Source: JBKBII01 sp046299415 (GTDB lineage: Bacteria > Pseudomonadota > Gammaproteobacteria > Ectothiorhodospirales > Ectothiorhodospiraceae). From it: a DNA stretch of 64,000 bases. The translations under genes and the position numbers were made by a program. The first letter of the stretch is position 1. The number at the start of each line of letters is the position of its first letter. The DNA lies in the NCBI GenBank assembly GCA_046299415.1, contig JBKBII010000004.1, positions 196,626-260,625 of the forward strand. Direction: 5' to 3'. Shown piece after piece: positions 1 through 8,858 of the stretch. The notes under the pieces were generated by a model. It had not been told where the DNA came from. It saw nothing but the letters and a program-made list of their open reading frames with translations, and did no database searches.

Positions 1-120
1 CCAAAAACACTCACGGTTTGTGCCCGCCGCTTTAATGCGGCGGCGATGCCGGCCGGAGGCGATCGTCCTCGGCTGAACCGTGGGGTGCAAAATGCCGCCG
101 CGGATCGCGAGCCGTATTTT

Positions 121-393
121 TCAGTCTTTTTGCATCCGCCCGACGGCGCACGAGACGAACGACTTTGCCTTGGCCGATGCTGACTTGATGCCGTGAACGC
201 TGCCGGTTTCGGGATAGCCCATCTTGGCCAGTTTTTCGGTGATCGCTGGACGAGCAGTGTCGTCGGCCTGAATTTCGACCGCGCCGGCCTCGACGTCGAC
301 CTGAGCGTCCTGTACGCCGTCGATCTCGAGAAGGCCCTTGCGGATGGACGCGGCGCAGCCGCCGCATTTGATGTTCTCGACTTCGATACGCAT
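121..393 (-). CDS. Heavy-metal-associated (HMA) domain protein, CopZ-like
   Basis: A 90-residue protein with the ferredoxin-like HMA fold seen in copper chaperones and in the metal-binding domains of P-type ATPases. The metal site is visible as IKCGGCAAS (Cys-x2-Cys) near residues 11-14, and the following segment (IRKGLLEIDGVQDAQVDVEAGAVEI) has the beta-alpha-beta pattern of the family. It would bind Cu(I) or a similar soft metal in the cytoplasm. CopZ proteins are usually about 65-70 residues; here about 20 extra residues follow the domain and include another Cys. An AGGAGG-type ribosome site lies just upstream of the ATG. No ATPase or CueR regulator lies alongside in the window, so the partner is unknown. 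Confidence 0.85.
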   Translation of the reverse strand: MRIEVENIKCGGCAASIRKGLLEIDGVQDAQVDVEAGAVEIQADDTARPAITEKLAKMGYPETGSVHGIKSASAKAKSFVSCAVGRMQKD

Positions 394-605
394 TGGCTAA
401 TCCTCCTTAGGAGCGGTGTTGTGGTTCGGCAACCGCTGGCGCCGAGTCCATTCGGTAGCGATTTCGAGACACCGAGTTTCACACGTTTGAGAGTGCGAGC
501 CCGCTGAACAGTTCAGGCCTGGCCGCGCCAATAGCAACCGGGACGTCGCCTGTCGCGCCGTTATATGCTCCGGTTTTGATTTGACCCAATCATGAGTGTA
601 GCCCT

Positions 606-2471
606 ATGCCGACTTATCGTTCCCGAACCACGACCCACGGCCGCAACATGGCCGGTGCCCGCGCGCTGTGGCGTGCCACCGGCATGAAGGATGGCGATTT
701 CGACAAGCCGATCATCGCTGTGGCGAACTCGTTCACCCAGTTCGTGCCTGGCCACGTGCACTTGAAGGATCTCGGCCAGTTGGTGGCGCGCGAGATCGAG
801 GCGGCCGGTGGCGTGGCCAAGGAATTCAATACCATCGCGGTCGACGATGGCATCGCGATGGGGCATGGCGGGATGCTGTACTCGCTGCCCTCGCGCGAGG
901 TCATCGCCGATGCGGTCGAATACATGTGCAACGCGCATTGCGCCGACGCGCTCGTGTGCATCTCCAACTGCGACAAAATCACCCCGGGGATGCTCAATGC
1001 CGCAATGCGTCTGAATATTCCGGCGATTTTCGTCTCCGGTGGGCCGATGGAGGCCGGCAAGGTGGTGCGCGTCGAGCCGACCGGCCAGAAGGTGATCCAT
1101 CTCGATCTGGTCGACGCCATGGTGCAGGCGGCCAACCCGAGTGTCTCGGACGAAGAGGTCGCCGAGTACGAGCGCTCGGCCTGTCCGACCTGCGGCTCGT
1201 GCTCGGGCATGTTCACCGCCAACTCGATGAACTGCCTGACGGAGGCGCTCGGGCTGTCGTTGCCGGGCAACGGCTCCTTGCTGGCCACCCACGCCGGTCG
1301 GCGCGAGCTGTTTCTCGAAGCCGGCCGGCGCATCGTCGCACTGGCCAAACGATACTACGAGCAGGACGACGACCGTGTGCTGCCGCGTTCCATCGCCACT
1401 TTCGAGGCGTTCGAAAACGCGATGAGCCTCGATATCGCGATGGGGGGATCGACCAACACCGTGCTGCACTTGCTGGCAGCAGCGGCGGAGGGCGGGGTCG
1501 ATTTCACGATGGCCGACATCGATCGCCTGTCGCGTCGGGTACCGAATCTGTGCAAGGTCGCGCCCGCCACTCAGAAGTACCACATGGAGGATGTGCATCG
1601 CGCCGGTGGTGTGGTCGGGATTCTTGCCGAATTGCATCGCGGTGGTTTGCTGCATGGAGAATGCCGCACGGTTCATGCCGCGACGATGGCAGAGGCGATC
1701 GCGCAATGGGACGTCATGCAGGCCGACAACGAGGTGTCTAAGGCCCGTTATCTCGCGGCGCCAGGTGGCGTTCCGACGCAGGTGGCGTTCTCGCAGGCTG
1801 AAAGCTGGGATTCACTCGATCTCGACCGCGAGAACGGCTGCATCCGCGATGTCGAGCACGCCTACTCGAAGGACGGCGGACTGGCGGTGCTGTACGGCAA
1901 CTTGGCCGAGGACGGCTGCATCGTCAAGACGGCCGGCGTCGACGAGTCGATTCTGACGTTCTCCGGGCCGGCGCGAATCTTTGAAAGTCAGGATGCCGCC
2001 GTCGAGGCGATCCTGGGCGACCGCATCGTGCCCGGCGACGTGTTGATCATTCGCTACGAGGGGCCGCGCGGTGGGCCGGGCATGCAGGAGATGCTCTATC
2101 CCACGAGCTACCTGAAGTCCAAGGGTCTCGGCAAGGTTTGCGCACTGGTCACCGATGGGCGTTTCTCGGGCGGCACTTCGGGGCTTTCGATCGGTCACGC
2201 CTCGCCGGAGGCCGCAGAAGGCGGTGCCATCGCGTTGATCGAAGAAGGCGATACGATCGAGATCGATATTCCGCAGCGTTCGATTCGGGTTGCGATCGAT
2301 GACGCAACACTGGCCGCCCGTCGCGCGGCGATGGAAGCCCGCGGTGCCGACGCCTGGAAACCCGTCGGCCGCGAGCGCGTTGTTTCTCAGGCACTCAAGG
2401 CGTACGCCTTGATGACCACCTCGGCGGCACGCGGCGCGGTGCGCGACATCAGTCAGCTGCAGCGCAGCTAA
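606..2471 (+). CDS. ilvD: Dihydroxy-acid dehydratase
   Basis: Dehydrates 2,3-dihydroxy-isovalerate and 2,3-dihydroxy-3-methylvalerate to the 2-keto acids, the shared step of valine and isoleucine synthesis. The 621-residue product matches the E. coli enzyme in length and almost block for block, starting MPTYRSRTTTHGRNMAGARALW. Iron-sulfur ligands are visible in ISNCDKITPGM and CPTCGSCSGMFTANSMNC; the C-terminal GRFSGGTSGLSIGHASPEA block is intact. The ATG at 606 is the family start although no strong ribosome site precedes it. The gene stands alone: no ilv or leu gene adjoins it in the window. Confidence 0.98.
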   Translation: MPTYRSRTTTHGRNMAGARALWRATGMKDGDFDKPIIAVANSFTQFVPGHVHLKDLGQLVAREIEAAGGVAKEFNTIAVDDGIAMGHGGMLYSLPSREVIADAVEYMCNAHCADALVCISNCDKITPGMLNAAMRLNIPAIFVSGGPMEAGKVVRVEPTGQKVIHLDLVDAMVQAANPSVSDEEVAEYERSACPTCGSCSGMFTANSMNCLTEALGLSLPGNGSLLATHAGRRELFLEAGRRIVALAKRYYEQDDDRVLPRSIATFEAFENAMSLDIAMGGSTNTVLHLLAAAAEGGVDFTMADIDRLSRRVPNLCKVAPATQKYHMEDVHRAGGVVGILAELHRGGLLHGECRTVHAATMAEAIAQWDVMQADNEVSKARYLAAPGGVPTQVAFSQAESWDSLDLDRENGCIRDVEHAYSKDGGLAVLYGNLAEDGCIVKTAGVDESILTFSGPARIFESQDAAVEAILGDRIVPGDVLIIRYEGPRGGPGMQEMLYPTSYLKSKGLGKVCALVTDGRFSGGTSGLSIGHASPEAAEGGAIALIEEGDTIEIDIPQRSIRVAIDDATLAARRAAMEARGADAWKPVGRERVVSQALKAYALMTTSAARGAVRDISQLQRS

Positions 2472-2776
2472 ACATGCCGTGGCGCCGCTGACCGAAAGTT
2501 TGTTTGGTCGCAGTGCTGGTCCATCGCGTGGTGTGGGTTCTAGGCGCATCCAGGCGATCCCTAAACGGTTCAAGCAACGCGCTGTGGGGCGGCCCGGTGC
2601 GCGCATTTGTCGTCGGTAATGGCATTCCACTGGCGGTGTGCTAGGGCCGCTTTGTGCGCATTGTCCGTTGCCGTCGTGCTGCTGCTCGGGGGGGTATCGA
2701 GTCTTCCACGGCGCGGCCGCTCAGCGGTCGGTTGCTGCGAGAGCCTGCCGCGCAAAAGTCACGAGAGGAGGTCACG
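2472..2776. other. Gene-free stretch between ilvD and the OmpA-domain gene
   Basis: About 300 bases. Reading frames here lack a ribosome site or recognisable protein. The end holds the GAGGAGG ribosome site (2765-2771) of the next gene. I see no clear terminator for ilvD. Confidence 0.5.
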
Positions 2777-4153
2777 GTGTCGCTGACGCTCGATTGGATG
2801 TGGATTTTGGCTGGGATTGCCTTGAATCCGGTTATGGCCGATTCGCAGGCTTCGGGGCTCGAGTCATGGGACGTTAGCGCCGTCGAGTTGGACGAGGGTC
2901 ACACCGCGATCGAGCATCCGATCGAGGTGAATCGCGGGCCGGAACCCGATCGATCGACGGCGGCCGCCGCTTTGGAATACCCGACGCAACACGTTTTGCC
3001 GCGCGGCGCGGACATGATGGCCGATGCAGGTGCTATGCCAGGCAATGATCGCGACACCTCGCGTTCGGGTCGATTACCGAGCGATCTTGCGATGGCGCCA
3101 TGGCCGGTCGATCCAATCATGGCGCGCAGCCTGCCGCTTGAGGACGCGCGTTGGACTGTGGTTGAAGAGGGTGGTTGTCGGATCGAGCAGACGCTACCAG
3201 TGTTCGGCACGCTGCGATTCATTGCGCCCCCCGCGCAGTTCACGCAAGCCGGCTTTGTGGCGGCGCGCCCGATGTCTTCAGCAACACCGATTGTCGTGCG
3301 AATCGTTGCACCTTCGCCGGTGACGAGCGTGCCTTCAGCGTTTGGCGCTTCGTCGTCCACGGTTTCGGTGGAGCCAGGCAGCCGCGAGGTGCAGACGGAG
3401 CCCTTGGCGCGCTGGAGCGCTACGCGCAACCTTGCGGACTCTTCAAGTGCAAGCCGCACTGGATCGTCGCCATCGGTCGGCCGTGTTACGGCCCAAATCG
3501 CTGGCGACAGCGCGATCGCAGCGTCGAATTTGGCGCCGGATCCTGACCCTTGGCCCGAACGTCCCGATCGCGAATTGCGACATATCGAGTTCAGTCGCGG
3601 CGCAGGGCTTGTCGCTTGGCCGGCATCGATCGGCGATCAGCTGTTCGAGGCTTTGCTCGCGGGAGACGACGTCTGGGTCGGAATCGCGCGCAGCGGCCTC
3701 GCACCGCGTCGCGACGAGGATCTCGACTGGGCCATTTTTCGTGGGCTTCGATTTGCCGTGGCCGTGTCCGGCTGGGCTGAATGCCGGGAAGCGCAAATCG
3801 AGCGGCTCAGCGGCGACGCGGCGCTGCAAACGCCGGCCCGGGCTCGTGTTCAGCTCCGTTTTGCCACCGCGCAGACCGCGCTCGACGCCGGGGCTGAGCG
3901 CGTTTTAGATGATTGGCTGCAAAACTTCGGCCTGTTGCAAGCTCCGAACCCGCGCTTACGCGTGCTCGGCTACGCCGATCCTCGTGGCGCGACGACACGC
4001 AACGAAGCACTCGCTCGCGCCCGTGCCGAAGCTGCGGCGGCTTTCTTGCGTCGCCGACTGCCTAGAGCCGAGATCCAAAGTGAAGGGCGCGGCGAGCTCA
4101 CAGGCGTTGCGCTCGAAGACGCCCGCCGAGTCGAGATTCTGTGGCTCGATTGA
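2777..4153 (+). CDS. OmpA-family C-terminal domain envelope protein
   Basis: A 458-residue protein whose last roughly 100 residues (about 354-458) form an OmpA-like peptidoglycan-binding domain: RVLGYADPRGATTRNEALARARA corresponds to the GYTDxxGxxxxNxxLSxxRA signature of OmpA/MotB proteins. The middle is low-complexity and unassigned. I chose the GTG at 2777 because a GAGGAGG ribosome site sits five bases upstream and the product then begins with a hydrophobic signal-like segment (LTLDWMWILAGIALNPVMA). An in-frame ATG at 2654 would add 41 basic residues ahead of that segment. It probably anchors in the periplasm or outer membrane to peptidoglycan; its partner is unknown. Confidence 0.75.
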   Translation: MSLTLDWMWILAGIALNPVMADSQASGLESWDVSAVELDEGHTAIEHPIEVNRGPEPDRSTAAAALEYPTQHVLPRGADMMADAGAMPGNDRDTSRSGRLPSDLAMAPWPVDPIMARSLPLEDARWTVVEEGGCRIEQTLPVFGTLRFIAPPAQFTQAGFVAARPMSSATPIVVRIVAPSPVTSVPSAFGASSSTVSVEPGSREVQTEPLARWSATRNLADSSSASRTGSSPSVGRVTAQIAGDSAIAASNLAPDPDPWPERPDRELRHIEFSRGAGLVAWPASIGDQLFEALLAGDDVWVGIARSGLAPRRDEDLDWAIFRGLRFAVAVSGWAECREAQIERLSGDAALQTPARARVQLRFATAQTALDAGAERVLDDWLQNFGLLQAPNPRLRVLGYADPRGATTRNEALARARAEAAAAFLRRRLPRAEIQSEGRGELTGVALEDARRVEILWLD

Positions 4154-4287
4154 GGAGCGATCGTCGCGGTCGGTCTTGCGGTTTCCATTGGTCTTCATGT
4201 GGGTCGTCGTCGTGAGTGTCATCCAGTGAATGATCCGGGGGCGGTCGCGGAATCGACCGCTTTTTGCAGGAGTGAGAGTCAATGGTG

Positions 4288-4316
4288 TTGACAATGAAAA
4301 TACTTCTCGTTTAGGT
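4288..4316 (+). promoter_or_regulatory. Candidate Fur-regulated promoter of the TonB-receptor operon
   Basis: A perfect -35 hexamer TTGACA lies at 4288-4293, with a weak -10 candidate around 4311-4317. Overlapping it, 4290-4308 reads GACAATGAAAATACTTCTC, which matches the 19-base Fur consensus GATAATGATAATCATTATC at 14 positions (my count). It sits about 100 bases upstream of a TonB-dependent receptor gene, where a Fur box is expected. The A/T-rich stretch stands out in this GC-rich region. Confidence 0.6.
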
Positions 4317-4410
4317 TTTGTGAACCTTAGCCAGCCATGTCGCCAGCCAAGCTTGGTGGAACGCGGGAGTCCCCGCGTCCCCCGATCGTCGCTGATGAGG
4401 AATGGTTGGC

Positions 4411-6582
4411 ATGGTTCCAGAGAGTTCGTGTGGTGCTCCGCGATCTGCGTTTGGCGCGATCGCGCTGGCCTCGGCTGCGGCGCTGTCGGGTGTTGTTTTC
4501 GCGCAGGACGTTCAGCTCGGCCGCGTGGTGGTCGAGGCGGAAGGCGCGAGCGCGATCGATGAGCGCCTGCAGTCGCCGTTCGCGGTGATCGTTCTCGACC
4601 GCGACGAGATTGATCGCTATCAGGACCAGACGGTGGGCCAGATTCTGCGCCGCGTCGTCGGGCTGTCGTTCTCGGGCCCGCCCGGCGTCGTCAAGGATAT
4701 CCGTGTACGTGGCCTGGACAAGGGTTTCACACAAATTCTGATCGACGGCGAACCGGTGCTCGGTGTGGCGGGCAACGAGCAGTTGCAGCTCGATCGCCTG
4801 CCGGCCGATGCCATCGAACGCATCGAGATCCTCCGCAACCCTACGGCAGACGTCGAACTGGCCGGAATCGGTGGCACCATCAACATCATTTTGCGCCGCG
4901 CCCCGCGCGAACGGGTGCGCAATCTGCGACTGGGTGTCGGGCGTCAGGGTGGTGGCTCGCTGGGCGAAGTCGGGTTGACCGCCGGTGACCGTCAAGGCGA
5001 CGTCGCCTGGCTGCTCAGCGTTCAGGCGCAGCGCCGGGTCGAGCGTCTCGCCGACGAACGTCGAACCTTCGGCGCGGATGGCGCGCTGCGGCAACGTCAG
5101 ACCGAAGACAAACCGGCCGACATCGACGAGTTCACGTTGGCGCCGCGTTTGACCTGGATGCCGGACGGTCCGTGGCGTTTCGAGCTGGATCCATTCTTTT
5201 CGCAAACGCGCGAAGTCAAGTCGAAGCAGGCGCGTCTGTTCGCCGCCAGTGGCGAATTCAACCGCCTGACGGAGGACGAAGAGAAGAAGCTGCGCCGCCT
5301 TGCGCGGGTTCGCTCGGGCATCACGCACACCACAGCCGAAGGCCACCAGACGCGCTTGCGGTTATCGTTTCAGGATGGCGTCGAGGACAAGGACAGCTCC
5401 ACTCTCGAGCGCAATGCCGACGGTGGTTTGCGCAAGCAGGAGACCGAAAATGCCCGCACCGCCGAACGCGAATGGGGCACGCGACTGCTGCACGACCGGG
5501 TCCTGCGGGATGATCTGGTCTGGCGCAGCGGTTTGGAGGGGCGCTGGCGGTCGCGGGACCAGACAACCGCGAAACGCCAGATTGTCCCGGCGCCGAAGAA
5601 CGACCCGACGGGGCCCGAGCGTTCTGCGCAGCGGGAACGCTACGCAGCGGTGTTTTCCGATCTGTCGTGGGAGGCCGGGCGGCACGCGCTGACCCCGGGT
5701 CTGCGAATCGAAAACCTCGTCCAGGAAGTCCGCGAGATCGAAGGCGCTCGAAACGACTTCACGGCGATCAATCCGTCGTTGCACTACCGTTTCAGCCCCC
5801 TGGATCGCTGGGTTCTGCGCGCCAGTGTGGCGCGTTCGATTCGTCCGCCAAAGCTCGGCGATATCAGCCCGATCGTCGACGAGAAGGACGGCGATGTCTT
5901 CAAGCCCGACAAGGTCGGCAACCCGAAACTGCGTGAGGAAAGCGCGCTGGGAACCGAACTGGGCGTCGAGTACCGCCTGGGGCGCGGCGGTTTGGTGGGC
6001 TTCAATCTGTTCGACCGTCGCGTCCGCGATCTAATCGAGAAGGTCGTGCGTTTCGACGCCGATCGCGAACGCTTCATCGAACGACCGGAGAACGTGGGTC
6101 GCGCGCGTTTCTACGGTGCCGAACTCGAATTGCGTTGGGTCGACGCGTTTGCGGTCGAAGGCCTTACCGTGTCCGGAAACTACGCGCGGCTCAACTCGCG
6201 GGTGCGCGACGGTGCGTCCGGTCAGACCCGCCGGGTCAAGGATCAGCCGCTTTTCACCAGCAACGTCGGCTTCGATTACGCCGCCACGCCACGTCTGGCG
6301 TTCGGCGCGAGTTATAACCACCTGTCAGCGACGGTTGAGGCGGCGGCCCCTGACAACCAGTTTCGCTCCAAGCGCGAGGCCGCCAAGCGATTGTTGGATG
6401 CCTACGTTCGCTTCCGAATCAACGACACCTGGCAGCTGCAGTTGACCGGTTCGAATCTTCTCAACGACGTCAAATCCCGCCGTGAGTCCCGTTTTGACCC
6501 GCAAGGTCAGCTCTTGCAGCGCGAAGAGCGCGACGAACGCCAGGACCGCGTGTTCTTTCTGACGCTGGAGGGCCGATTCTGA
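4411..6582 (+). CDS. TonB-dependent outer-membrane receptor
   Basis: An outer-membrane barrel receptor of about 723 residues that would import an iron complex or similar ligand using TonB energy. A signal peptide (FGAIALASAAALSGVVFAQD) is followed by the plug domain (about residues 30-150), with IRVRGLDKGFTQILIDGEPV and DAIERIEILRNPTADVELAGIGGTINIIL typical of the family. The rest is beta-barrel and ends in aromatic Phe (TLEGRF). I prefer the ATG at 4411, nine bases after TGAGGA; an ATG at 4402 would leave that ribosome site no spacing. A Fur-box-like site lies upstream, and a PepSY-type protein and a flavin/iron-sulfur reductase follow, which points to ferric-siderophore uptake. The ligand cannot be read from sequence. 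Confidence 0.93.
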   Translation: MVPESSCGAPRSAFGAIALASAAALSGVVFAQDVQLGRVVVEAEGASAIDERLQSPFAVIVLDRDEIDRYQDQTVGQILRRVVGLSFSGPPGVVKDIRVRGLDKGFTQILIDGEPVLGVAGNEQLQLDRLPADAIERIEILRNPTADVELAGIGGTINIILRRAPRERVRNLRLGVGRQGGGSLGEVGLTAGDRQGDVAWLLSVQAQRRVERLADERRTFGADGALRQRQTEDKPADIDEFTLAPRLTWMPDGPWRFELDPFFSQTREVKSKQARLFAASGEFNRLTEDEEKKLRRLARVRSGITHTTAEGHQTRLRLSFQDGVEDKDSSTLERNADGGLRKQETENARTAEREWGTRLLHDRVLRDDLVWRSGLEGRWRSRDQTTAKRQIVPAPKNDPTGPERSAQRERYAAVFSDLSWEAGRHALTPGLRIENLVQEVREIEGARNDFTAINPSLHYRFSPLDRWVLRASVARSIRPPKLGDISPIVDEKDGDVFKPDKVGNPKLREESALGTELGVEYRLGRGGLVGFNLFDRRVRDLIEKVVRFDADRERFIERPENVGRARFYGAELELRWVDAFAVEGLTVSGNYARLNSRVRDGASGQTRRVKDQPLFTSNVGFDYAATPRLAFGASYNHLSATVEAAAPDNQFRSKREAAKRLLDAYVRFRINDTWQLQLTGSNLLNDVKSRRESRFDPQGQLLQREERDERQDRVFFLTLEGRF

Positions 6583-6734
6583 ACCCCCCTTGCGTTTTCA
6601 ACCTCCGTCTCGACCCCTGTGGCTTTTGTGTCTGACGGCGGGCGCGCTGCAGCAGCAGGGCTGTCGAGCGGCGTCGTCCGGCGAGTCGATCCCGGTGGAA
6701 TCCCGGTCTCAACCTTGTCAAGAGGAGTTCCAGC

Positions 6735-7535
6735 ATGACTATCCGATCTTTACACGCTTGGGCCAGCGTCTTGCTCGCGGTGCCGATGTTCCTGATTGCC
6801 GTGACCGCCATCTTGCTGGCGCATGAAAACGAATGGGGGTTGAAGGACACCACGATCGATGTGACGTGGCTGCCGGCCTATTCCGAGACCCAGATGCGCA
6901 TGGAGCAGCATGCGCCCCGAAGTCTTTTGAATCTGAGCGACGGAAGTACCGTTCTGGGGACAAAGTCGGGGATTTACCGGGTCGTCGGTGAGACACTGCA
7001 GCCGATAGGCGGCCCAACCACCGATGTACGCGGGCTGCTCGAGGACCGGGGTACGCTCTACGCGGCGACGAAGTCTGGGTTCTTGCGCCATGAACCCGTT
7101 GAGGATCGCTGGATCGAGCTGGCTCGGGGTGATTTTCACGGTGTCGGCCGGAACGGTGACACCGTGGTCGCCGTCGACAAACACGGTCGTTTTTATGCCG
7201 CGGATGCCGCGCAGGCCCGGGCCGAGCCGGTGGCCCTCTTTGAACGGCCTCTGGCGGCGTTGCCGGTCGAATCGGTGGGCGAAGTGACGCTCGCGAAGCT
7301 GGTCAAGGATATCCATACCGGGAAGGCCTTCGTCGGCAAGACCTGGGAGTGGGCCTTCATCGATCTCATGGGGTTAATCCTCGCGCTGTTGTCGCTGACC
7401 GGCGTCTGGATGTGGCTGCGCGCCCGCCGTCGTCAGGCGCAGGTCGCCCAGCAGCAGGCCACTGCTCAGCTCGATCGGGCCCGGCGGGCGCCGCAACAAG
7501 CAGCGCACGCGGCAGGCGCGAGTTTGGCGTCCTGA
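6735..7535 (+). CDS. PepSY-associated transmembrane protein
   Basis: A 266-residue membrane protein with an N-terminal helix (LHAWASVLLAVPMFLIAVTAILLA), a periplasmic domain of about 170 residues and a C-terminal helix followed by a basic tail. The ends match the PepSY_TM pattern: an LHxW start, then DIHTGKAFVGKTW and LLSLTGVWMWLRARRR. Many PepSY_TM proteins act beside TonB receptors in ferric-siderophore reduction. This one is the short two-helix form. The conserved histidines in LHAW and DIHTG could bind heme, which is inference. A GAGGAG ribosome site precedes the ATG. It lies about 150 bases after the receptor gene and 13 bases before the reductase gene, so the three probably form an operon. 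Confidence 0.8.
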   Translation: MTIRSLHAWASVLLAVPMFLIAVTAILLAHENEWGLKDTTIDVTWLPAYSETQMRMEQHAPRSLLNLSDGSTVLGTKSGIYRVVGETLQPIGGPTTDVRGLLEDRGTLYAATKSGFLRHEPVEDRWIELARGDFHGVGRNGDTVVAVDKHGRFYAADAAQARAEPVALFERPLAALPVESVGEVTLAKLVKDIHTGKAFVGKTWEWAFIDLMGLILALLSLTGVWMWLRARRRQAQVAQQQATAQLDRARRAPQQAAHAAGASLAS

Positions 7536-7548
7536 AGGCGGGTGGGGA

Positions 7549-8748
7549 ATGTCCTGGCTGGCGGCTCTGGTCATCGCGGCGACCGCTGGGCTGACGATCT
7601 GGATCACCTACGCGACGCTGCAGGGGCTGTGGTGGTCGTGGCGCAACCGGAGCCGGGTGTTGCGCCTGTGGGTGGTGGCGCGGCGCAGCTACGCCACTGA
7701 ACCCGGGGCCACCGCGCCCGGGTCGAGCAAGGCCGCTGACTCGCCTGGGCAACGTTGGATCGATCTCTGGCTGGTGCGGCTATCGCCCGCGCCGTTGCCG
7801 TCTTTTGCCGCCGGTCAGTACCTGACAGTGCGACCGCCGCCGGGAACGCCGAAACGAGCCTATTCCATTGCCAATGGGCCACGCTGGCCATGGGCCTATC
7901 GTTTGATCGTCCAGATCGAGCCCGACGGGCGCACCTCGCCGTGGATCGACCAGCATGCAAGATTCGGGCGGCGGCTTCAGGCCGATCCGCCCAGAGGGTC
8001 GTTCGGGTGGCGTCCGGAGCACCATGCGGCGCCGTTGGTGCTGGTTGCGGGGGGCGTTGGGATCACGCCGATGCTCGCAATCGTCGAGCGGGTTGCAAAA
8101 GCCGGCGGGCATGGTCATGCGGTGGTGCTGATTCACTCGGTGCGCGATCCGGCCTTGGCCGTGGATCGGGATCGGCTGAGCCGACTCGCGAGTCGAACGC
8201 CGTGGTTGACGTATCGTCTCTTCCTGACAGGGCGCGCATCGCCGGCCGCGGAGTGTCCGATTCACGACGCGGGGCTCTGGGAGCGCCGGCGAGTGACCGT
8301 GGAGGACCTGCTGGAAACGGACACGAACGGCCATGCGCACTATTTCTTCTGTGGCTCCAACGCGTTCATGGCGGCGTTGATGGATGGACTGCGAGCCCGT
8401 GGCGTCGAGGAGGCTCGCCTGCACTACGAGGCGTTCAGCCTGGATGTCGAAGGTGGCACGCGTATTCAGGATTGCCGCTTTGGATCGCAGGTGTTCGATT
8501 TTGAGCCCGAGCACGGGACGTTGCTGAGTGCGCTGGAGGCGGCGGGCTGCACGCTGGAGGCGGACTGCCGAGTCGGAGACTGCGGTGTCTGTCGCGTACG
8601 TTTAGCGACCGGACAGGTGCACTGGCTGGTACCCGAGGCGCAAAGCAGCGCTGCATCGGGTGAAGTGCTCGTCTGTTGCACGCGCCCACTCGGGCGGGTC
8701 ACCCTCGAACCGGTGACCGATCGGGACGCCATCGCGCACGCCGGCTAG
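7549..8748 (+). CDS. Membrane-anchored ferredoxin-type NAD(P)H:flavin oxidoreductase
   Basis: A 399-residue redox protein: an N-terminal membrane helix (about 5-27), an FNR-type flavin domain with the RAYSIANG flavin motif, a nucleotide-binding segment (LVAGGVGITPMLAIV), the YFFCGSNAFMAAL segment, and a C-terminal plant-type [2Fe-2S] ferredoxin. The cluster cysteines are C340, C345, C348 and C376 or C377 (C-x4-C-x2-C spacing). It would move electrons from NAD(P)H through flavin and the cluster to a membrane partner, most simply the PepSY protein just upstream, to reduce imported ferric iron. That role is inferred from context; the redox domains are clear. Confidence 0.9.
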   Translation: MSWLAALVIAATAGLTIWITYATLQGLWWSWRNRSRVLRLWVVARRSYATEPGATAPGSSKAADSPGQRWIDLWLVRLSPAPLPSFAAGQYLTVRPPPGTPKRAYSIANGPRWPWAYRLIVQIEPDGRTSPWIDQHARFGRRLQADPPRGSFGWRPEHHAAPLVLVAGGVGITPMLAIVERVAKAGGHGHAVVLIHSVRDPALAVDRDRLSRLASRTPWLTYRLFLTGRASPAAECPIHDAGLWERRRVTVEDLLETDTNGHAHYFFCGSNAFMAALMDGLRARGVEEARLHYEAFSLDVEGGTRIQDCRFGSQVFDFEPEHGTLLSALEAAGCTLEADCRVGDCGVCRVRLATGQVHWLVPEAQSSAASGEVLVCCTRPLGRVTLEPVTDRDAIAHAG

Positions 8749-8858
8749 CGTGCGCCAGGGATTTCGGCGCCGGGCTTGGTGGCCTCTGGTTTTCGCAAAG
8801 GATGCGGACGAGCGCGGCTGTCCGGACGATTCGCGCGCCTGATTCGCGCTCCTGCGGC

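Noticed and set aside
24..43. Hairpin CCGCCGC/GCGGCGG at the left edge as a terminator of the HMA gene
   Set aside because: No T run follows on either strand; at the window edge the context is missing.
561..1706. Long minus-strand open frame antisense to ilvD (381 codons)
   Set aside because: It is a shadow of the strongly conserved plus-strand ilvD; the translation is His/Arg-rich and resembles nothing.
6590..6826. TTG-started frame with a hydrophobic start between the TonB receptor and PepSY genes
   Set aside because: No ribosome site; it overlaps the well-supported PepSY gene by about 90 bases; no lipobox or conserved motif after the hydrophobic part.
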